Part shown: in pieces, positions 1 to 6,789 of the stretch | Layout of the letters: each line of letters opens with the position of its first letter | Position numbering within the stretch: the stretch's first letter is position 1 | DNA from: a virus | IMG/VR virus record: IMGVR_UViG_3300010157_000240 | Coordinates: 1 to 24,431 of that record | Length of the DNA stretch: 24,431 bases | Strand: one strand, 5' to 3' | The notes under the pieces: generated by a model | The model's input: only the letters and a program-made list of their open reading frames with translations | What the model was told of the DNA's origin: nothing | The model's database searches: none | Program-made: the position numbers and the translations under genes

Positions 1-192
1 AAAGGTAGTAGTGGTACATGGGGTGGAAGTGGTCCAGGCATTGATACCGGTGTTAGAGCTCTAACGGGAAACTGGGAGAATACATATACTACTGTGAAAG
101 GTAGTAGTGGTACATGGGGTGGAGGTGGTCCAGGCATTGATACCGGTGTTAGAGCTCTAACGGGAAACTGGGAGAAAACATATACCACAGTT
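1..192 (+). repeat. Tandem 96-bp coding repeat (two copies, third copy at 460-555)
   Basis: Bases 1-96 and 97-192 are tandem copies differing at a few positions, each encoding 32 residues that run from K-G-S-S-G-T-W to T-Y-T-T-V. A more diverged copy lies at 460-555, after the premature stop, with the block gataccggtgttagagctc conserved in all three. The array probably continues upstream of the window. Such repeats can change copy number by recombination and so alter fibre length. Confidence 0.85.
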
Positions 193-438
193 AATGCAAA
201 TAGTGCCACGACATGGAATTATCAAGGAACCGATTTAAAAGATATATCAGGTAATTGGGAAGCTACATACACTACAGTTAATACAAATAGTCCTAATTGG
301 GACGGTACGTATACAACAGTCAATACAAATAGCGCTACTGCATGGAAATATCAAGGAACGGATTTAAAAGCTTTAAGTGGTAACTGGCAAACAGCTTATG
401 TTTCAACTACAGCATTAAATTTATCTTCTAGTTTCTAG
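1..438 (+). CDS. Tail-fibre stalk protein, 5' end outside window, ended by premature TAG
   Basis: The frame is open from base 1 with no start codon needed, so the gene begins upstream; the GTG at 94 lies inside a repeat and is not a convincing start. The product is a chain of short repeats with a recurring G-N-W-x-x-x-Y-x-x-V core. Two nearly identical 32-residue units come first, followed by related units containing W-K/N-Y-Q-G-T-D-L-K. This looks like a trimeric phage fibre shaft: low complexity, rich in Thr/Asn/Gly, no cysteine, no signal peptide or membrane segment. The frame stops at TAG (436-438) but continues open in the same frame to 873, still in repeat sequence. This is therefore most likely the proximal part of one gene whose distal part is 439-873. 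The same W-x-x-x-Y stalk motif occurs in the YadA-type genes at 9576 and 13283. The fibre assignment is by pattern only. Confidence 0.7.
   Translation, partial: KGSSGTWGGSGPGIDTGVRALTGNWENTYTTVKGSSGTWGGGGPGIDTGVRALTGNWEKTYTTVNANSATTWNYQGTDLKDISGNWEATYTTVNTNSPNWDGTYTTVNTNSATAWKYQGTDLKALSGNWQTAYVSTTALNLSSSF
436..438 (+). other. In-frame TAG interrupting a fibre gene
   Basis: TAG follows ...S-S-S-F, and the same frame continues N-S-A-Y-T-T-V into another 32-residue repeat. Aligned with neighbouring units (L-T-G-N-W-E-N-T-Y and L-S-G-N-W-Q-T-A-Y), the stop sits where Glu (gag) or Gln is expected. One base change from GAG or CAG would explain it. TAG also ends the genes at 13238, 15177 and 16831, so reassignment of TAG is not supported. 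Confidence 0.8.
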
Positions 439-873
439 AATAGTGCTTATACAACTGTAAGAGGTAGTAGTGCAACATGGCAGGTAGGCGGTGCTGGTAT
501 TGATACCGGTGTTAGAGCTCTAACGGGAAACTGGGAGAATACATACACAACCGTAAAAGGTAATAGTGCTACATGGCAAGCAGGTGGTGTTGGAGGCGGT
601 GCCGTGTTTATTACAAAAACTGTGAACACTAATCCTTACACCATAACAGCTGAAACAGGTTACGCAGATGGGTCGCGTTTAGTTTATAGAATTACTCAGC
701 AAGGTAACAATAACGTTACTAACCTTGCTGCTGGCTTTAGAATACCTAATAGCTCAACAACTCCCCTGCCATTCTCTACTGTCAACGGGTATTCGGATAT
801 AATGGGTGTAATGTATAGCGCAGCTGCGAGTAAGTGGGATGTAATTAGCTTTATACCGGGTTATGCACCTTAA
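439..873 (+). CDS. Distal part of the interrupted tail-fibre gene (repeat plus C-terminal tip)
   Basis: This is the same frame as 1-438, continuing after the TAG. About 40 codons complete another 96-bp repeat unit. A tip domain of about 85 residues then starts near the GTG at 604 (V-F-I-T-K-T-V-N-T-N) and ends D-V-I-S-F-I-P-G-Y-A-P. The pattern of alternating hydrophobic residues, a G-Y-x-D-I-M segment and a Trp near the C-terminus resembles small beta-structured fibre tips, as also seen at the end of the gene finishing at 15177. If translated separately, the only obvious start is the GTG at 604, and I see no strong ribosome binding site there. Otherwise the tip needs stop readthrough, or exists only in variants lacking the stop. 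The stop codon TAA lies 8 bases before the next gene. Confidence 0.6.
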   Translation, partial: NSAYTTVRGSSATWQVGGAGIDTGVRALTGNWENTYTTVKGNSATWQAGGVGGGAVFITKTVNTNPYTITAETGYADGSRLVYRITQQGNNNVTNLAAGFRIPNSSTTPLPFSTVNGYSDIMGVMYSAAASKWDVISFIPGYAP

Positions 874-881
874 CATTACTT

Positions 882-1325
882 ATGGCAACTCTATATTATT
901 ATAGTATAGGCGGAAATAACCTGAGCAACCCTTTAAATTGGTATACAGATTCAAGTTTTGAAGTACCAGCTGGTAGAATACCTACAGCATCTGATGATGT
1001 TATTATTCTCAGTGATATAACAAATAACGTCTCTACACCTACCTATAGCAGTATAGTAATAAAAACAGCAGTATTCGGTAACAGTAACGGTAACAATACA
1101 CTTGCTGCTGTAACGAGCGCGGTATTTTTTGGGTCGTGTGTAAATTATTTTAATATTACAGCACCTATTACTTACTTTAATGGGTACTCACAAAATAGAG
1201 GTACAATAAACGGCAGTGTTATTTTTAATGACTGTAGTTATAACGGATCCGGTGGCAAATACACAACCGCCACGTTTAATTCAATAAATAATAAAACAAT
1301 AGGTAACGCATCTTTGGTGCTTTAA
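882..1325 (+). CDS. Small fibre-associated protein, N-terminus related to the next gene
   Basis: 147 residues, beginning M-A-T-L-Y-Y-Y-S-I-G-G, with an N-W-Y segment followed by P-T-A-S-D-D-V-I-I-L. The same layout (N-W-Y ... P-S-V-T-D-C-V-I-L) opens the much larger protein at 1330. This arrangement is common at the N-terminal cap of beta-helix or beta-solenoid adhesins, where a buried V-I-I strand leads into the first rung. The remainder has a few strand-like segments ending in G-T-I-N-G-S-V-I-F-N-D-C-S-Y-N-G, which look like one or two solenoid rungs. It may be a capping or short-solenoid paralogue of the next gene, or a truncated relative of it. It sits 8 bases after the preceding stop and 4 bases before the next start, so it is probably co-transcribed. 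I do not recognise a named family. Confidence 0.65.
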   Translation: MATLYYYSIGGNNLSNPLNWYTDSSFEVPAGRIPTASDDVIILSDITNNVSTPTYSSIVIKTAVFGNSNGNNTLAAVTSAVFFGSCVNYFNITAPITYFNGYSQNRGTINGSVIFNDCSYNGSGGKYTTATFNSINNKTIGNASLVL

Positions 1326-1329
1326 CAAT

Positions 1330-4300
1330 ATGGCATATGTTTTCTTCAATACAGGTTCACCAACAGGATCCGGATCCTGGGCAACTGCTGCTAATTGGTA
1401 TGATTGTCCGGGTGGAATACGAACAACGGGAACAGGATTACTTCCTTCAGTAACCGATTGTGTTATTCTAGAGAGCAACATATGCACATTAGGAGCTAAT
1501 AGGGCTGTAGCTTCTATTTGTAATGATAATGCCACGGGTAGTTCGTTTTGTGGTGGTAAACATATAAAGGTAGTTGGTGGCACTTTAACACTATGTGGTG
1601 CATTAGCTCCAAGTAAGATGGTTAATGGTTCTGTTATTAATGTTTTTTCTTGCTGTGTCATAATGACAGCATCTACACCACTTACAATACAGTCAAGTGC
1701 TGTCGTAGGTACCCGTAAAATTGATAATCGCGGCGGTACAATAGATGTATGTAATTCCTCTATCGGTAACGGTGTATGTTTAACAAACTGTAATGCTGGC
1801 ACGATCCAGTTCTTTAATAGTACAATAGAGGGAGGGACTATTGTTTGTAACGCTGCGAGTTCTTTATCTAAAATTTTCTTTAGTGATTCTATGAATTGCG
1901 GAACGGTCACTAGTGGTTCGGGTAACACCGGCGATAATATACTATTTAGTAATAGTTTGAACTACGGTAATATAAATTTAGGAGGTGTATCAACTAGTGT
2001 TGTATTTGGATGTACAGTTGATGATTGTTCTGTTAATTTTGGTAATGGATGTGCTAACTGTTTTATTTTTTGTGGCTGCTCTATAAATTGCGGAGGTGGT
2101 TCAAATATGTGTTACCGCTTCCATGATACTACAGTTAATTATGGTTGTGCAGGCGGGTTGCTTGCAGTATGTTTTTATAATTACGCAACGAATATAGGTG
2201 GTTTGTCAGCTGCTTGTACATGGGTTGTTGATGATGCTATTAATTGTGGTGACATATATTCTTCTTGTAGTAGTATAATATGTGGCGGTGCAATTAATGA
2301 AGGTAAGATACGATCTGTATTGCGCAATTGTTTTTTTGATACGAGTGTTAATACAGGTAGTGCTTGTGCATCTTGTACTTTTTTGCGTAATAATGCGATT
2401 AATTGTGGTGTAATATGTAGCAATACCAGTAACTGTCTCTTTGATACTACAGATAATCAAGGAATCATTTGCGGTACTACAGTCATGAATACCGCAAATG
2501 ATAACACCGGGACAATTTGTGGTAATGCGACCTTTTTACAGGCATCAAATATAGGTTGCGTGGTAGGAAATAGTAATTTCTGTACGAATACGGCTAATAC
2601 AGAAAATTGCGGTCTCGTTACCGGGACAGCTTGTTTCGGTACATCAACTGGCTCTTATAATAGTTATAATTCCGGAATGGTTTGCGGTGATGCCACTTTT
2701 ACCGGTAATGGGGTTAATGAGGTAGTGAATTATGGCTGTGTCGCGGGTAATACTAGTTTTTCGTGTGGAGCTGGTAATCAAGGGAGCGTAGGATCAACGT
2801 CAATAAACACAGCTACATTTACATGCGCTGCGTATAACAGTTGTACTATTTGTGGAAATGGTGCCTTTTCTCGCACAGGCCTATTTTGTGAAGGACTTAT
2901 AACCGGGAATGGTTGCTTTTTTAGTAGCAGCACTCCTGGTTCGTTGACATCAGGTATGCCTCAGGAGAATTCCGAATGGGGACAGTATGGTGGTTGTATA
3001 TGTGGCGATATGCGTTATCTATCAGATACAGCGGTCAATGCTAGTCCTCTATGTATTAGTAAGTGTACGCCTTTATATTTTGTAAATGTGGGTGGTAGAT
3101 TTTGTGGGCCGGGTTGTGGTATAGGCCCCAGTGCATATAACACAATATGTTTTTTTGGTGACCGCTCAAACGATTTAAATACGACACTATGCGGTAATTA
3201 TAGAGGCAAATTTCAAAATTATTATTTCTGTTCTGGTGATATAAATTGTGCGACTCTTCAAGGCTCGGACAGTGTTCCGCTTATTAATGTAGAGTTTAAT
3301 AGTAATAATCCTAGCATTTATGAGACAGCTAATTACGGTACAATAATAAGTGATGGTAATGTTGAGACCGGTTATACTACAAATATACTATTTACAGGTA
3401 CTCTACCTAGTTCTAATAACTATGGTACTATTGTTGGAAATGCAGACTTTACGTGTGATACTATTAACTCTGGTACAATATGTGGTAATGCAGGCTTTTA
3501 TGCTACACCGGTTGTATGTCTCGTTCCTGCAGTCTGCTGGTTTGGTAACATTAATACAGCAAATTTTTCAAGTGTAGTAGGTGGCAATTCAAGATTTTAC
3601 GCTTACGATCTTAATACCAGTGTACTGAGCGGATCTTTAGGCACAGTAAATTTTTCGAATACAAAAGGTGCAGTACTCGGCACTTGTGGTCTTTTTGCTT
3701 GCGTTATATTAGCCTGTAATGATATATACTGCGGTCACAACACAAGTATACCGGCAGTTATCTTTAATGATAATTCAATAAACGCAGCAACCATCTCTGA
3801 TTCTAATACTTGTGTTATTTTTAAACAAAATTCTCTTAATTGCGGGACCATATACTGTGGCGATACTGTAGGTATTAATACAGATGCTCGTATCTTAGAA
3901 CAAGGGTGTGTTTTGTGTGACTTAACTATAGATAATAATAATGTTACTGATTGCTGTAACGGTGGTGTTTGGAGTTATCTAGGATGTGCTCAATATTCTG
4001 GAACAAGTGTATACGGTGCCAAGATAAACGGTAGATTGATAGATAAAGCGAGTGGGTGTATTGTACCTATTTTCAATTTTAGTGATTGTTCTCAAAATTG
4101 TGGTAAGGTACCGCCAAATGCACTCGCTATCTTTAATCAAAGCGCATTAAATAGCGGTACAGTAACTTGTGCCTGTACTAATAATATTTGTAATAATGAC
4201 GGTATACGTTTCTTAAACCAGGGTTGTTACCTATGTGACCTTAGTATAAGTGAAAACTGTGTAACAGATTGCTTTAATGGTAGTTGGGCTTATAGAGGAT

Positions 4301-5025
4301 GTGCACAATTTTCTGGTACTGATATGTTTGGTGCAAGAATTGATGGCAAGCTAATTGATAAAGTTGGTAATACTTGTGTACAAGTATTTGCGTTAAGTGG
4401 TTGTTCCTTTAATTGTGGAAGAGTGCCGTCAAACGTCTTTACTGTATTCAATCAGTGTGCATTAAATTGTGGAACGGTAAATTGTGCTTGTACTAATAGT
4501 ATTTGTAATAATAATGGCTTCAATTTCCTAAGACAGGGTTGTTACTTATGTGATCTCAGTCTAAGTGAAAATTGTGTCACTGATTGTTTTAATGGAAGCT
4601 GGTCATATAAAGGATGTGCTCAATACACGGGATCGAATATATTTGGTGCGAGAGTAGATGGTTGTATAATTGATAAAGTGGGCAGCAGTGCTATACAGAA
4701 TTTTAATTTCTGCGACACTTCTTACAATACCGGAAAGATTCCTGCAAAAGCTTGCTTCAATAATGCCTCACATAACGATGGTACAATAACAAGATCAGCT
4801 ATGTTCAAGAACACTAGTTATAACACCGGGACTATCGCTCTTACAGGTCTACTTTGTGACTGTACATACAATACCGGATGCATATGTTGTGTATCATTTA
4901 ACGGATACGCATACAACGGATGCGGTGGTACGTTTACAAACTTGATCGCATACAATAGTTTACAAAAAGGAATAAGTGGTGCACCCATACTCGGTGGCAG
5001 TCCACCTAAGACAACTTGTATTTAA
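1330..5025 (+). CDS. Giant cysteine-rich beta-solenoid-like virion protein
   Basis: 1231 residues, about 107 of them cysteine by my hand count (near 9 percent). The N-terminus (about residues 1-60) has an N-W-Y-D-C ... D-C-V-I-L cap-like segment shared with the preceding gene. Residues of roughly 140-850 are short irregular rungs of the type x-N-C/S-G-x-I-C-G-N-A-x-F, in which Cys often occupies positions next to Gly and Asn. Residues of about 854-1153 are three units of about 105 residues (see the repeat entry). The end reverts to Y-N-T-G-T-I-type rungs. I see no signal peptide, membrane helix or enzymatic motif. Rung spacing with conserved G, N and a buried I/F suggests a right-handed beta-solenoid, probably a fibre or spike. 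The cysteines could form ladders, disulfides or metal sites; none of this can be decided by reading. The gene ends by overlapping the stop codon of the minus-strand gene. It is a coding frame with confidence; the function is inferred from shape and neighbours. Confidence 0.8.
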   Translation: MAYVFFNTGSPTGSGSWATAANWYDCPGGIRTTGTGLLPSVTDCVILESNICTLGANRAVASICNDNATGSSFCGGKHIKVVGGTLTLCGALAPSKMVNGSVINVFSCCVIMTASTPLTIQSSAVVGTRKIDNRGGTIDVCNSSIGNGVCLTNCNAGTIQFFNSTIEGGTIVCNAASSLSKIFFSDSMNCGTVTSGSGNTGDNILFSNSLNYGNINLGGVSTSVVFGCTVDDCSVNFGNGCANCFIFCGCSINCGGGSNMCYRFHDTTVNYGCAGGLLAVCFYNYATNIGGLSAACTWVVDDAINCGDIYSSCSSIICGGAINEGKIRSVLRNCFFDTSVNTGSACASCTFLRNNAINCGVICSNTSNCLFDTTDNQGIICGTTVMNTANDNTGTICGNATFLQASNIGCVVGNSNFCTNTANTENCGLVTGTACFGTSTGSYNSYNSGMVCGDATFTGNGVNEVVNYGCVAGNTSFSCGAGNQGSVGSTSINTATFTCAAYNSCTICGNGAFSRTGLFCEGLITGNGCFFSSSTPGSLTSGMPQENSEWGQYGGCICGDMRYLSDTAVNASPLCISKCTPLYFVNVGGRFCGPGCGIGPSAYNTICFFGDRSNDLNTTLCGNYRGKFQNYYFCSGDINCATLQGSDSVPLINVEFNSNNPSIYETANYGTIISDGNVETGYTTNILFTGTLPSSNNYGTIVGNADFTCDTINSGTICGNAGFYATPVVCLVPAVCWFGNINTANFSSVVGGNSRFYAYDLNTSVLSGSLGTVNFSNTKGAVLGTCGLFACVILACNDIYCGHNTSIPAVIFNDNSINAATISDSNTCVIFKQNSLNCGTIYCGDTVGINTDARILEQGCVLCDLTIDNNNVTDCCNGGVWSYLGCAQYSGTSVYGAKINGRLIDKASGCIVPIFNFSDCSQNCGKVPPNALAIFNQSALNSGTVTCACTNNICNNDGIRFLNQGCYLCDLSISENCVTDCFNGSWAYRGCAQFSGTDMFGARIDGKLIDKVGNTCVQVFALSGCSFNCGRVPSNVFTVFNQCALNCGTVNCACTNSICNNNGFNFLRQGCYLCDLSLSENCVTDCFNGSWSYKGCAQYTGSNIFGARVDGCIIDKVGSSAIQNFNFCDTSYNTGKIPAKACFNNASHNDGTITRSAMFKNTSYNTGTIALTGLLCDCTYNTGCICCVSFNGYAYNGCGGTFTNLIAYNSLQKGISGAPILGGSPPKTTCI
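3889..4788 (+). repeat. Three tandem units of about 315-318 bp inside the cysteine-rich gene
   Basis: Units start near 3889, 4207 and 4522 and encode about 106, 105 and about 89 residues. Each begins with L-x-Q-G-C-x-L-C-D-L and continues with V-T-D-C, W-x-Y-x-G-C-A-Q, G-A-x-I/V-x-G-x-x-I-D-K and then a rung N-x-G-K/R-V/I-P. The second and third units are the most alike. DNA identity has drifted more than protein identity, so the duplications look old and under selection for the protein. Confidence 0.8.
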
Positions 5026-5037
5026 GAAAAAATACAA
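5016..5037. terminator. Weak stem-loop at convergent gene ends
   Basis: TTGTATTT (5016-5023) and AAATACAA (5030-5037) form a perfect 8-bp inverted repeat with a 6-base loop, exactly where the plus-strand gene (stop 5023-5025) and minus-strand gene (stop 5022-5024) meet. The stem has one G-C pair only, so it is weak. I call it a terminator because of its position, not its strength. Confidence 0.3.
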
Positions 5038-5705
5038 TAAGCAAATCTCTCATCTTCGGAGAGTACAACTTTGTATCCGTTCTTTTCAAGCCATAAAACA
5101 GATCTATAGTGCTTAACATGGCTTATATCATCTAATAACAATATTTTATTCTTTAGTCTATCTTTATCTAAGGACATAAATTTTTTAAATTCTAGATAAC
5201 CGACTCCACCAGCTGAATCTAAAAATACTAGCTGTCTTCTATCATTATCTATAAGTTTAATTAACAGATCTTCCATGCCGTTACTACATGTACTGTCACA
5301 TGAACACGATCCTATTACTTCTTGCTTATATAGATCTTTAATTTTTTCGATACCGTTACTTGCATAATCTACTATAAGACTATGTGACTTTACTTCGTCA
5401 GAATCATAGATATCGTCTTGATCTATAAATTTTACCATTTCATCTACAGGTAAGGACGTACCGTAGTAGAGCTCAACATTTTTATAATGTTTTAAATTGT
5501 GTTTAGCTTCACTATAACATTTATAAGAGCAATCTACTGATATAGTTTTTATTTTTGTTTTAGCAAAAATAGTCGTAGAACCTAATCCGTTAAACGTACC
5601 AGTCTCAATAATCTCTTCTATATTTCCTTTTTTAATTAGACTATCAACAGCCTTTTTAAATAACGAAGTATTGAGATTTATATGATATTTTCTATCTGCA
5701 AACAT
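5022..5705 (-). CDS. SAM-dependent methyltransferase-like protein
   Basis: 227 residues. Residues 32-45 (I-I-E-T-G-T-F-N-G-L-G-S-T-T) match the glycine-containing SAM-binding loop of class I methyltransferases. I-S-V-D-C-S (55-60) supplies the acidic residue expected at the end of the second strand. V-F-L-D-S-A-G-G (160-167) and L-L-L-D-D-I-S-H nearer the C-terminus fit later Rossmann strands. The layout is like small sugar or antibiotic O-methyltransferases (Methyltransf_24 or CmcI-like groups). A cysteine-rich insertion S-C-S-C-D-S-T-C (133-140) is unusual. Its start codon overlaps the stop of the glycosyltransferase-like gene by one base (TAATG), so the two are probably translated together. 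The likely role is methylating the product of that partner, or another glycan; the substrate is unknown. It is on the opposite strand to all the virion genes. Confidence 0.6.
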   Translation of the reverse strand: MFADRKYHINLNTSLFKKAVDSLIKKGNIEEIIETGTFNGLGSTTIFAKTKIKTISVDCSYKCYSEAKHNLKHYKNVELYYGTSLPVDEMVKFIDQDDIYDSDEVKSHSLIVDYASNGIEKIKDLYKQEVIGSCSCDSTCSNGMEDLLIKLIDNDRRQLVFLDSAGGVGYLEFKKFMSLDKDRLKNKILLLDDISHVKHYRSVLWLEKNGYKVVLSEDERFAYCIFS

Positions 5706-6643
5706 TAGAGCTTAATATTTGTTTTTTTAAGATCGAACGATAGTTTTTTAGGCTTTTTATTATTTACTAGCGACTGTAAAAAAGCATCCTTATCAAATAA
5801 GTTAGATTTATCGTCATACGGACACTCATAAATTTTACCCCCCGTCCAGTCATCAGACTCTAGATATGAATCAACTCTATGCCTGAAAGATTCTGCACCC
5901 GAAGCTAAAATATTATCATGTATATCATGTCCGAAAACTATAGGTGAATTTGATATCCACCCCACTGTTGCTTTTTTGTTCAAAGCAGCAGCAGCGTGTT
6001 GAACCATAGAATCCATGCAGAGAAACTTATCTGATAACGCAAACAAGCTAAACAGCACTCTTAGCCCATCTCTTGCTTGTATAGTGTTGCGTAATGCGGG
6101 TTGATCGTCTCGTCTGACGTGAAAAATTTTACTAAAATCTTTTTTTACATCGTCTATGATTTCTTGTGCAAAATCGTTGGGTAGGTCTCGCGACCATGAA
6201 TATGGGTGACCTTGTGTTTGCGCTCCCCCTGATGTCTGTACAACTAAAATTGGGCCATTTTTGTCTATCTTATCCCTAACAAAATTCGTCTCTTTATCGG
6301 TCAAAAAAAGTTCAGGTTTTTTATCTATACATGGAATATTAAAAACATCACACCATATTTCGGATAGTGATTTTCTACGATATAATAAATCTTCAGAGTG
6401 ATATGGTTCCATTCTAAGAATCTTAGAGTTTTTAGCTAAGATAAAATCATCGTAGAAATAGGGAATAGCGCCGAATTTATAAACTCTCCAAACGTTTGGA
6501 TTATGTAAAAACACTTCCGGGTATCCTGTAACTACAATTAATTTGTGTTCAGGGTACGCAGCTTTAATTGATTTAACAACTGATGTTGCAACAATATTCT
6601 TTCCACAACCGCCATCAACATGAAAGATTAGAAATTTATCCAT
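5705..6643 (-). CDS. GT9/heptosyltransferase-like glycosyltransferase
   Basis: 312 residues with the GT-B fold layout of the ADP-heptose:LPS heptosyltransferase (GT9) group. The N-terminus F-H-V-D-G-G-C-G-K-N-I (7-17) leads a first Rossmann strand and helix. L-I-V-V-T-G-Y-P-E-V-F is a second strand, and L-V-V-Q-T-S-G-G begins the C-terminal half. D-S-M-V-Q-H-A-A-A-A-L (211-221) followed by V-G-W corresponds to the nucleotide-sugar-binding signature of the family, with D211 and H216 at the usual positions. The expected role is transfer of a sugar from a nucleotide donor onto a surface glycan or a phage protein; donor and acceptor cannot be read from sequence. It is first in a two-gene minus-strand unit with the methyltransferase. 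The ATG lies in a perfect inverted repeat. Similar genes are known beside tail-fibre genes in T4-like marine phages. Confidence 0.65.
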   Translation of the reverse strand: MDKFLIFHVDGGCGKNIVATSVVKSIKAAYPEHKLIVVTGYPEVFLHNPNVWRVYKFGAIPYFYDDFILAKNSKILRMEPYHSEDLLYRRKSLSEIWCDVFNIPCIDKKPELFLTDKETNFVRDKIDKNGPILVVQTSGGAQTQGHPYSWSRDLPNDFAQEIIDDVKKDFSKIFHVRRDDQPALRNTIQARDGLRVLFSLFALSDKFLCMDSMVQHAAAALNKKATVGWISNSPIVFGHDIHDNILASGAESFRHRVDSYLESDDWTGGKIYECPYDDKSNLFDKDAFLQSLVNNKKPKKLSFDLKKTNIKL

Positions 6644-6669
6644 TTATTAATATATAAATGGATAAATTT
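6632..6669. repeat. Perfect 16-bp inverted repeat over the glycosyltransferase start codon
   Basis: aaatttatccatttat (6632-6647) is matched by ataaatggataaattt (6654-6669) with a 6-base spacer. The left arm holds the minus-strand start codon (6641-6643) and its next codons. The right arm holds a mirror copy, so a plus-strand ATG at 6658 is followed by the same D-K-F codons. A transcript from the minus strand could hide its start codon in this stem. Confidence 0.75.
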
Positions 6670-6762
6670 GAAAATCAATTTTTATTTTTACGGTTATACG
6701 CTCAATCGTTGTTCATAATAAGGCCTTTAAACACTAAAATGCGTTGATCATCTATAACTAAC

Positions 6763-6770
6763 AATAAATA
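6763..6770 (+). promoter_or_regulatory. Candidate T4-like late promoter (AATAAATA)
   Basis: One base from the T4 late consensus TATAAATA, in the divergent gap, ending 19 bases before the ATG at 6790. AT-rich sequence makes chance matches likely. The rest of the 6670-6789 gap shows only a 29-codon open frame and no clear ribosome binding site. Confidence 0.4.
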
Positions 6771-6789
6771 ACTTTAATACTGTCATCAT

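Noticed and set aside
1-555. CRISPR-like repeat array
   Set aside because: The 96-base units are contiguous, in frame and coding, without unique spacers.
1-873. Recoding of TAG as an amino acid
   Set aside because: TAG is the natural end of the genes finishing at 13238, 15177 and 16831, where the products already end in typical C-termini and readthrough soon meets another stop.
1281-1928. Long antisense open frame (215 codons)
   Set aside because: It lies opposite the strongly patterned 882 and 1330 genes and has no domain of its own. The repeat-rich code of the plus strand explains its openness.
6658-6747. 29-codon plus-strand frame starting M-D-K-F
   Set aside because: Its start arises from the inverted repeat, the rest has no recognisable features and there is no ribosome binding site, so I treat it as chance.
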